A stretch of DNA of 19,029 nt from Anaerocolumna sp. (GTDB taxonomy: Bacteria > Bacillota > Clostridia > Lachnospirales > Lachnospiraceae), in the NCBI GenBank assembly GCA_029256035.1, contig JAQSYR010000003.1:1-19029 (forward strand), read 5' to 3'. The notes beneath the pieces are model-generated. The model saw nothing but the letters and a program-made list of their open reading frames with translations. It was not told where the DNA came from and ran no database searches. Within the stretch, counting starts at the first letter, position 1, and each line of letters starts with the position of its first letter. The translations under genes and the position numbers were made by a program. This document shows, one piece after another, positions 13,692 to 19,029 of this stretch.

Positions 13692-14183
13692 TTATGCCTC
13701 CTCCCCTTTCTTGATTACATTAATTCTATGGATAATTGTCTGTACCTGACGGATAGCAGCAAATGCCATACCAACCATTGGTGCTGCATTAACATATTGT
13801 AATGGAAGCTGCAACGCAGGAGATACTTTACTCATATCAATCTGTACCTGTACTAACTGAGCACCGGTAACAACAATATAGATTGCAAATCCAAGGAAAA
13901 GAATATCACCTAAAATTATTACATAAGGTCTTAACTTTTTAGGGAATAATAATAGACCAGCATCAATTTTTAAGTGCTTCATTTCTTTACATCCAAAACT
14001 AATTCCAAGATAAATTAACCAGATAAAAATATATCTTGCTAATTCTTCGGACCAGGATAAGGAGTTAGAGAATACATATCTCATAACTACCTGTACAAAA
14101 ATAAGTAACGTCATAATAGACATTAATCCAACGCAAATACTTATTTCTAAATAATCATCTAGCCATTTAAGGATTTTTTTCAA
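13692..14183 (-). CDS. dctQ: TRAP transporter small permease subunit DctQ
   Basis: A 163-residue membrane protein with four predicted helices (about 13-35, 50-65, 84-106 and 127-147). The family motif runs from FVQVVMRYVFSNSLSW through EELARYIFIWLIYLG. It pairs with DctM in the membrane. The start codon is TTG (14183), with AGGAGG eight bases before it and the expected MKKILKWLDDYLE start. It is separated from dctP by a perfect hairpin and directly coupled to dctM. Confidence 0.95.
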   Translation of the reverse strand: MKKILKWLDDYLEISICVGLMSIMTLLIFVQVVMRYVFSNSLSWSEELARYIFIWLIYLGISFGCKEMKHLKIDAGLLLFPKKLRPYVIILGDILFLGFAIYIVVTGAQLVQVQIDMSKVSPALQLPLQYVNAAPMVGMAFAAIRQVQTIIHRINVIKKGEEA

Positions 14184-14218
14184 AACTAGTTCCTCCTAAT
14201 TTTCTATGTTGAGTATTG

Positions 14219-14246
14219 CTCCCCTGTTTCAGAAGAAACAGGGGAG
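14219..14246 (-). other. Perfect intercistronic hairpin between dctP and dctQ
   Basis: CTCCCCTGTTTC and its exact complement form a 12-bp stem around a four-base loop, 10 bases after the dctP stop. No U-run follows on the minus strand, so it is unlikely to be a full terminator. It probably stabilises the 3' end of the dctP message, or partly attenuates, so that more binding protein than permease is made, as seen in many binding-protein transport operons. The role is inferred. Confidence 0.75.
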
Positions 14247-14256
14247 TTATGCTTGA

Positions 14257-15327
14257 TTATTTCATTGCTTCCATCATTTGATCTAAGTATTCTGGATGTT
14301 CCATTTTACCTTTAACCATATCAAAGATATTTGCTCCAACAATAATTTCCTGGAATGCTGCTTTTTCTGCATCTGTTAATTCAATAACTTCTGATCCTGC
14401 TGCTTCAATTGTTTCAACTGCTTTTGCATCATTTTCTGCAGATAACTGTAATTGATATTCAGTAGCTTCTGCCATTGCTTTGTTTAAAGCTTCTTTCTGA
14501 TTATCTGTTAAACTGTTGTAAGAATCAGGATTCATAACTACAACATAAGGAGTGTAAACGTGTTGAGTTAATGAAATGTATTTTTGTACTTCATAGAATT
14601 TGTTACCAATAATGATACCGATAGGATTTTCCTGAGCATCAATAGTTCCCTGTTGTAAAGCTGTAAATACTTCTGAGAATGCCATTGGAGTAGGGTTAGC
14701 GCCTAATGCCTGCCAAGCAGCTAAATGTACGTCATTTTCCATTGTTCTAACTTTCATACCTTTAACATCTGCTGGAGTTTTTACAGCAACTTTGTTATTA
14801 GTATAGTTACGGAATCCATTTTCCCACCAAGCTAAACCAACAAGACCAACTTTTTCAACATCTTTTAAGATTGCCTGAGCCTGTTCACTCTGCATACCAA
14901 CGCTGATAGCATCTTCTCTGTTTAAGAAAAGGTATGGTGAATCATATAAATAAAAGTCTGGATAAACGTTTACAAGTGGACTTGTAGAACTTACAGCGAT
15001 ATCAATATCACCAATCTGAGTTGCTTCAATAACAGTTTTGTCATCACCTAACTGATTGTCTGGGAAATGATCTACTTTAATGGATCCGCCTGAATATTCT
15101 GCAACAAGTTCAACGAATTTGTTACCAGCATCTTCTGCTGCATCTGTTGTAACACTGGAAAGTACAAGAGTTACTTCAGGATCTGCAGAAGCTTCCCCTG
15201 CTGCTGTTGTCTCTGTTGTTCCTCCTGCTGCTGTTGTTTCTGCAGTATCTGATGATTTTCCTCCACACCCAACTAAAGATACTACCATTGCTCCCACTAA
15301 TACCATTGATAAGAACTTTTTCTTCAT
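14257..15327 (-). CDS. dctP: TRAP transporter solute-binding lipoprotein DctP
   Basis: A 356-residue extracellular binding protein anchored as a lipoprotein. The signal peptide is MKKKFLSMVLVGAMVVSLVG, with the lipobox cysteine at C21. A low-complexity T/A/E/G linker spans about 24-48, and the binding domain follows. Family landmarks are QLGDD (92-96), MKVRTMEN with R194 (the arginine that binds the ligand carboxylate in most DctP proteins), NPTPMAFSEVFTALQQGTIDAQENP (211-235, seen in two overlapping blocks) and KYISLTQH. The arginine supports a carboxylic-acid ligand, and the context supports an aldonate or uronate. I placed the start at 15327, where GGAGG precedes it and a normal signal peptide results; a longer frame to 15363 adds a basic stretch without a good ribosome site. 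It is separated from the kinase by 61 bases. Confidence 0.96.
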   Translation of the reverse strand: MKKKFLSMVLVGAMVVSLVGCGGKSSDTAETTAAGGTTETTAAGEASADPEVTLVLSSVTTDAAEDAGNKFVELVAEYSGGSIKVDHFPDNQLGDDKTVIEATQIGDIDIAVSSTSPLVNVYPDFYLYDSPYLFLNREDAISVGMQSEQAQAILKDVEKVGLVGLAWWENGFRNYTNNKVAVKTPADVKGMKVRTMENDVHLAAWQALGANPTPMAFSEVFTALQQGTIDAQENPIGIIIGNKFYEVQKYISLTQHVYTPYVVVMNPDSYNSLTDNQKEALNKAMAEATEYQLQLSAENDAKAVETIEAAGSEVIELTDAEKAAFQEIIVGANIFDMVKGKMEHPEYLDQMMEAMK

Positions 15328-15388
15328 AAAAATATTCCTCCGTATTATTTTATTTATTTTCAAACTATCTCTTCTTAATTACAAATAC

Positions 15389-16807
15389 TTAATAATTATT
15401 TTGATGATAGCTTAATAAATACTTATTATATTTTGCCTTATATAGTTCTGCCATTTCCGGGTTTGGCTTAATAACTCTTACCGTTTCCGTTTTAAAGTCT
15501 TTGGCGTCTTTTATCACACCTAACACTTCCATAGCTAATACTGCACCACCAATTAAAGAACCATGTTCTGTTACATCAACATCCATTTCAGCCTGGAAGA
15601 TATCAGCACACATCTGGGACCATTCAGCTGAATGTAATATTCCGCCGGATAATTTAATTTTCTTTGGAACCCCATTAACACTGATTAATTTCTCATAACA
15701 TTGATACAGGTTAAACAAGACACCTTCTTGAACACCACGATATAAATCGTTAGACTTATGATATGGTCTTACACCAAAAAATCCACTGGTTCTTTCATCG
15801 TTCCATCCAGGGCATCTTTCACCAAATAAGAATGGCAGATACACCGGCGTATTTACTTTATCTTCCACACCCTTTTCAATATCAGAGTAAGTAACTTCTG
15901 GTGGATACATAGTTGATTTGAACCAGTCAATACTGTTACAACAACCAGATGTTGCTGCACCGCTAAGCCATGCTTTTGGTGATAAATAACACCATGTACT
16001 AGGCGTTTCAGGTATAATAGGCTTTGAAGTTGTAAGTCTTATGGCACCGCTAGTTCCCACGGAAAATGTCATAACGCCTTCTTCAATTGCACCTGCACCC
16101 ACCTGATTTAAGCCGCCATCTGCATTACTTGGCAATACTGGTATTCCCTCTTGTAACCCTAATAATTCTGCTCCTTCCTTATTTAAAGGAAAGGTTGCAT
16201 TATAACTTACGATTCTTGATAATTGTTCTTCCTTTATGCCTGCTTCTTTAAGAATATCTTCATCATATTTTTTTGTATGAATATTAAGTACTCCTGTACC
16301 GGAAGCCATGCACTCTGTGATTACTCTCTCGCCTGTCATTCGGTAAGTGTTGTATGTACCTTGACCCATGATATTGTATTCATCCAAGTGATAACCTTGT
16401 TCCTTCAAAAGCAGAAGTTTGAAGAAAGGGTAAATGGCATTTACCATACATCCCGTCTTATTGTAGTATTTTTTTACATAATCACTGTCTTTTCTAAGAT
16501 TCTTACAAAGACTAGCTGCACCTACATTAGACCAAAGGTAAACCGGAGTGCTTGGTTTCATATTCTTGTCACATAGGAAAACACTGTGCCAGGTTCCACC
16601 CAATGAAATCATGTCTATCTTCTTGTCTTGTGCCAGTTCTTTTCCAAGAGCCATCATCTGCTGGTAAACATTTTCTGCGTTATGAATTGTAACATCATCG
16701 TAATTGTTTCCATATGCTTTTGCTTTTACTTCATAACTATTATCTTCGGTGTTATATAGCATGGCTTTTGCAGATGTTGTACTGGCTTCTAAAACTAAAA
16801 TGTACAT
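15389..16807 (-). CDS. FGGY-family carbohydrate kinase, gluconokinase (GntK)-like
   Basis: A 472-residue cytoplasmic sugar/sugar-acid kinase. It follows B. subtilis GntK block by block: GTWHSVFLCD, the NKTG segment, ASGTGVLN, ADGGLNQVGAGAIEEG with the likely catalytic base D230, FSVGTSGAIR (248-257), LFGERCPGWN, VQEGVLFNLY, and SGGILHSAEWSQMCADIF as the C-terminal FGGY signature. Two motifs differ from the family. The N-terminal D-x-GTTS is EASTTS (7-12), with glutamate for the phosphate/metal-binding aspartate. The substrate block W-x-D-x-R is WSNVGA (92-97). The substrate may thus be a gluconate relative rather than gluconate itself. The ribosome site (AAAAGG) is distant and weak. It lies 74 bases after the zinc dehydrogenase and before dctP. 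Its product would suit gnd if it is 6-phosphogluconate. Confidence 0.9.
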   Translation of the reverse strand: MYILVLEASTTSAKAMLYNTEDNSYEVKAKAYGNNYDDVTIHNAENVYQQMMALGKELAQDKKIDMISLGGTWHSVFLCDKNMKPSTPVYLWSNVGAASLCKNLRKDSDYVKKYYNKTGCMVNAIYPFFKLLLLKEQGYHLDEYNIMGQGTYNTYRMTGERVITECMASGTGVLNIHTKKYDEDILKEAGIKEEQLSRIVSYNATFPLNKEGAELLGLQEGIPVLPSNADGGLNQVGAGAIEEGVMTFSVGTSGAIRLTTSKPIIPETPSTWCYLSPKAWLSGAATSGCCNSIDWFKSTMYPPEVTYSDIEKGVEDKVNTPVYLPFLFGERCPGWNDERTSGFFGVRPYHKSNDLYRGVQEGVLFNLYQCYEKLISVNGVPKKIKLSGGILHSAEWSQMCADIFQAEMDVDVTEHGSLIGGAVLAMEVLGVIKDAKDFKTETVRVIKPNPEMAELYKAKYNKYLLSYHQNNY

Positions 16808-16881
16808 ATATGCAATCTACCTTTTCTATTATTTCTTTGTGTCTGTTTATGCTGTATGTTTGTTACTCTAAAAATGTCTTA

Positions 16882-17895
16882 TTATTTAGAGAAATCGATT
16901 ACTACCTTTACAGTTCCACATTCTGGATCTGCTATCATATCAAATACTTTTTCGCAATCTTCTACTGGTACAATATGAGAAACAACTTTTTCTAAGTCTT
17001 CCTGAATCATTTCGCTAAAGCCAACTGCCTGTCTGAATTCTTCTTTTGTATATACTCTGGTTCCGATCATTGTCTGTTCTTTGAAGTTTAAGCTTCTTAA
17101 ATCCACTTTATGTGGAGCTTTATGTACAGAAACCATACAAATTGTACCACTTACTCTGGTGATGTCTGTCATTTCAATAGCTGCAATTTCTGCGCCGCTG
17201 CATTCAAATAATACGTCACATCCTTCGCCATCTGTTGCTGCTTTTACTACTTGTGCAAGATTTTCTTTTGCAGGGTTTACCGGAATCAATCCTAATTCTT
17301 TCACCATATCCAGTCTCTTATCAAAAACATCGGAAACAAATACTTTAGATGCACCAATATGTTTTAATACGATAGCTGTTAACATACCAATTGGGCCTGC
17401 TCCAATAACAACAGCCGTATCTAATGCTTTGATTTTTGCCTGGTGTACAGCACGAACGATAACCGCTAATGGTTCAATAACTGAAGCTGCTTTATCACTT
17501 ACTCCATCAGGAACTTTAAATAAAACATTTTCATCTACATAAAGGCTTTCGCAAGCTCCACCATCCACATCAATACCGATTAATCCTAAAGAATTGCAAA
17601 CGTGAGCGTTTCCAGTTCTACAAGCTAAACAATGTCCGCAAGATAGTAAAGGATATGCTACTACTCTGTCACCTTTTTTAAACTTCTTACCATCTTCTGC
17701 TACATTACCCAAGAACTCGTGTCCTAAAATTAAAGGTGCTTTTGCTCTTGGATGTGTTCCAAGATAAATACCGATATCAGAACCACAGATACCGCAATAC
17801 TTAACATCAACCTTAACTGCTCCTTCTTTTGGAGTAGGCGCTGGAACATCTTTTAACACCGCTTGTTTTGGTCCCTCGTAAACCAATGCTTTCAT
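16882..17895 (-). CDS. Zinc-dependent alcohol/polyol dehydrogenase (MDR; idonate/sorbitol dehydrogenase-like)
   Basis: A 337-residue medium-chain dehydrogenase. Catalytic-zinc ligands are C37 (GICGSD) and the H59-E60 pair (LGHEF). The structural zinc is held by C86, C89, C92 and C100. The nucleotide fold is VVIGAGPIGM, with an aspartate (VSDVFDKR) at the end of the second strand, which favours NAD. It resembles L-idonate 5-dehydrogenase, sorbitol dehydrogenase and threonine dehydrogenase; sequence alone cannot choose among them. It is the first gene of the seven-gene TRAP operon, and AGGAAGGAG precedes its ATG. Together with a GntK-like kinase and an IdnO/KduD-like reductase it recalls the E. 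coli idn pathway (idonate, 5-ketogluconate, gluconate, 6-phosphogluconate). That assignment is inference. Confidence 0.92.
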   Translation of the reverse strand: MKALVYEGPKQAVLKDVPAPTPKEGAVKVDVKYCGICGSDIGIYLGTHPRAKAPLILGHEFLGNVAEDGKKFKKGDRVVAYPLLSCGHCLACRTGNAHVCNSLGLIGIDVDGGACESLYVDENVLFKVPDGVSDKAASVIEPLAVIVRAVHQAKIKALDTAVVIGAGPIGMLTAIVLKHIGASKVFVSDVFDKRLDMVKELGLIPVNPAKENLAQVVKAATDGEGCDVLFECSGAEIAAIEMTDITRVSGTICMVSVHKAPHKVDLRSLNFKEQTMIGTRVYTKEEFRQAVGFSEMIQEDLEKVVSHIVPVEDCEKVFDMIADPECGTVKVVIDFSK

Positions 17896-17909
17896 AAAAT
17901 CTCCTTCCT

Positions 17910-17932
17910 AATTTGTGCAAATTACACAAATT
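17910..17932. repeat. Inverted repeat in the leader of the dehydrogenase-TRAP operon
   Basis: AATTTGTG and CACAAATT (8-bp arms, 7-base spacer) lie just before the ribosome binding site of the zinc dehydrogenase. A related block, TGTGCAATTTGA on the minus strand (17955-17966), repeats TGTGTAATTTGC (17917-17928) at a distance of 38 bases. This may be the site of a second regulator, distinct from the TAATATATTA sites. Confidence 0.5.
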
Positions 17933-17966
17933 CATACATGCAAACGTCTTTTCATCAAATTGCACA

Positions 17967-17978
17967 TAATATATTATA
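17967..17978 (-). promoter_or_regulatory. Dehydrogenase-TRAP operon -10 box with operator palindrome
   Basis: The exact palindrome TAATATATTA (17967-17976) overlaps a perfect minus-strand TATAAT (17973-17978), about 78 bases before the first gene. No good -35 lies 16-18 bases upstream (the region reads mostly A), so this promoter may need an activator, or the true start may lie elsewhere. The palindrome is the same as at the gntR-gnd and aldolase-kinase promoters. Confidence 0.6.
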
Positions 17979-18233
17979 TTTTATAAGTTTAGATATTTTT
18001 ATAATTTGAAAATATATTTAATGACTTACAAAATATTTTTTTCATGTGCTTATTATATATTTTTTTATGCCGTTCTGTCAATATGCCACTATACACAATA
18101 TAAAAATCATTTTTTTATGCAATATGCACAAGCGTATTAACATTATTTGTATATTCTTTGGTGATTTTCCAATTTTAGCAATATTACTAGTTTTTTAAGC
18201 ATTCATTGTTAAATTCTTGACGTTTTAAACAAT
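17979..18233. other. AT-rich intergenic region without recognised genes
   Basis: About 255 bases of very AT-rich DNA between the dehydrogenase operon promoter and the hairpin at 18241. It contains several A/T runs and TATA-like strings but no supported coding frame, RNA gene or strong promoter. Upstream activating sites for the weak TRAP operon promoter could lie here. Confidence 0.5.
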
Positions 18234-18314
18234 AAAAAAAGGGGTCAGGCACCATTAAGAATTTATTACGAAAAGATGCTTTTTCGTAATAAATTCTTAA
18301 TGGTGCCTGACCCC
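18234..18314. repeat. REPIN-like 34-bp perfect hairpin, also a likely ssb-like gene terminator
   Basis: Arms 18241-18274 and 18281-18314 are exact reverse complements over 34 bases around a six-base loop, GATGCT. Each outer end is GGGGTCAGGCACC, itself able to form a small hairpin, so the element has the layout of two inverted REP units. On the minus strand it follows the SSB-like gene by 13 bases and is followed by seven U (18234-18240), making an exceptionally strong intrinsic terminator. Whether it is a mobile repeat co-opted as terminator needs its copy number in the genome. Confidence 0.8.
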
Positions 18315-18327
18315 TATTAAGTACTAA

Positions 18328-18966
18328 TTAAATTTCTTCAAGATATTCCAGCTTACTAACAGAGACTTCAAAAGCAACACGTTTTTCGTAATCGTTTTCC
18401 CCAATCTTCTTCTGATATTCTCTGCTTTGAATTCTACCCCATACCTGTATGTGTCCACCTACAGCAAAATTTTCAGCAAATCTGGCATTTCTACCCCAGC
18501 AGATACATGGAATATAATCCGATTTACCATATGGTCGATTTACCGCCAATAAAATATCTGCAATTTCTCTGCCAAGTGGAGTCTTTCTATAAATAGGCTG
18601 CTTACAAACAAAACCATCCAAGAAAATGTGATTTGGCTTTACAGCCTCTATATCATCATCTTCTTCATACACTTTAATTTCTCGGGCAAAAACAGACAAA
18701 ACCAAACGGTTTTTATTATCTTCATGTCTGTTGTAGGAACGAAACTGCCCCATAATTTCAATAAATTTCCCCTTTAGATCAGTTTTTACGTCAGTAAGCC
18801 GCTCGGATACCATAATTGGAATAATGTCGTATGAATTACTTAGTCGGCTGACGGATACGTCAAGGATGTAGAATCCCTCTCCAAATACATCATGGCTGAA
18901 AACGAAATCGCCTACAACCTCTCCTGCAACACTTACTTGATTGTTATCAAATACTTTATCTGTCAT
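18328..18966 (-). CDS. Single-stranded DNA-binding protein-like, two OB folds
   Basis: A 212-residue protein with two SSB/PriB-type OB-fold units. The first (about 8-100) is divergent. The second (about 112-208) keeps a recognisable SSB core: IFLDGFVCKQPIYRKTPLG, then DILLAVNRPYGKSDYIPCICWG and GGHIQVWGRIQSREY. The two are joined by an acidic linker (EEDDDIEAV). The usual disordered tail and acidic DDDIPF-like tip of bacterial SSB are absent, since the protein ends at KLEYLEEI. It is therefore unlikely to be the main replicative SSB. It may be a paralogue acting in repair, recombination or as a partner of another protein. The ATG at 18966 has AAGGGAG upstream. The frame stays open to the window edge without another good start codon. 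In another frame a reading run ends with TAA at 18986-18988 and could be the tail of an upstream gene. Confidence 0.85.
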   Translation of the reverse strand: MTDKVFDNNQVSVAGEVVGDFVFSHDVFGEGFYILDVSVSRLSNSYDIIPIMVSERLTDVKTDLKGKFIEIMGQFRSYNRHEDNKNRLVLSVFAREIKVYEEDDDIEAVKPNHIFLDGFVCKQPIYRKTPLGREIADILLAVNRPYGKSDYIPCICWGRNARFAENFAVGGHIQVWGRIQSREYQKKIGENDYEKRVAFEVSVSKLEYLEEI

Positions 18967-19029
18967 ATCGTATGACTCCCTTCTCTTAATCCTGTTCTGT
19001 ACAATAATGATTGTTCTCCATATATTGTG

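Noticed and set aside
16223..16576. 117-residue hydrophobic plus-strand frame inside the FGGY kinase
   Set aside because: Antisense to a full-length kinase with conserved motifs; the hydrophobicity follows from reading the complement of lysine- and glutamate-rich codons.
17081..17542. 153-residue plus-strand open frame opposite the zinc dehydrogenase
   Set aside because: It lies fully antisense to a well-supported gene with intact zinc ligands; it has no family motif, and its serine/threonine/alanine-rich composition is typical of a reverse-strand shadow.
18963..19029. Tail of an upstream minus-strand gene at the right edge
   Set aside because: Two frames could each be a C-terminal tail (stops at 18986-18988 or overlapping the SSB-like start), but too few codons remain to choose or to name a product.

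Overview
The window looks like a chromosomal segment of a low-GC, Gram-positive anaerobe, most likely a Clostridium-cluster / Lachnospiraceae-type Firmicute. The reasons are AT-rich intergenic DNA, strong AGGAGG ribosome binding sites, sigma-A promoters, a lysine riboswitch before dapA, a lipoprotein-type TRAP binding protein and a two-OB-fold SSB-like protein. The taxon is an inference. Nearly all genes lie on the minus strand; only one aldolase (3846-4643) and one GntR regulator (10155-10847) are on the plus strand. I see no tRNA, rRNA, CRISPR array, transposase or phage gene.

Region 1 (1-1600): the end of an ABC-2 type export/gliding-type operon, with a truncated permease and its ATPase. 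Region 2 (1500-3720): a dapA-dapB lysine/diaminopimelate operon behind a promoter, a lysine riboswitch and an intrinsic terminator.

Region 3 (3740-17980), the core, is a sugar-acid catabolic island. Its units are: (a) a plus-strand KDPG/KHG-type aldolase with a C-terminal extension; (b) gntR-gnd (6-phosphogluconate dehydrogenase); (c) a KDPG-type aldolase, a DgoK-type 2-keto-3-deoxy sugar-acid kinase and a D-2-hydroxyacid dehydrogenase; (d) a divergent second GntR paralogue; (e) a seven-gene run of Zn-dehydrogenase, GntK-like FGGY kinase, TRAP transporter DctP/DctQ/DctM, a third aldolase and a KduD/IdnO-like short-chain dehydrogenase. Together they can import an aldonate, ketoaldonate or uronate. 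They could reshuffle its redox state (zinc dehydrogenase plus SDR, as in L-idonate/5-ketogluconate metabolism; 2-hydroxyacid dehydrogenase, as in 2-ketogluconate metabolism) and phosphorylate it. The product would go to the pentose phosphate pathway through gnd or to pyruvate plus a triose phosphate through the aldolases. No sugar-acid dehydratase lies in the window.

The most interesting finding is a shared palindrome, TAATATATTA. It overlaps the -10 region of three transcription units of the island: once before gntR-gnd, three times at exact 21-bp spacing before the aldolase-kinase operon, and once before the dehydrogenase-TRAP operon. A one-mismatch copy precedes the plus-strand aldolase and an orphan exact copy lies beyond the 3' end of gnd. 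The two GntR proteins are close paralogues with similar DNA-binding helices, so this looks like an undescribed self-contained regulon.

Region 4 (17900-19029): an AT-rich intergenic stretch, a perfect 34-bp REPIN-like hairpin that also looks like a terminator, and an SSB-like gene reaching almost to the right edge.
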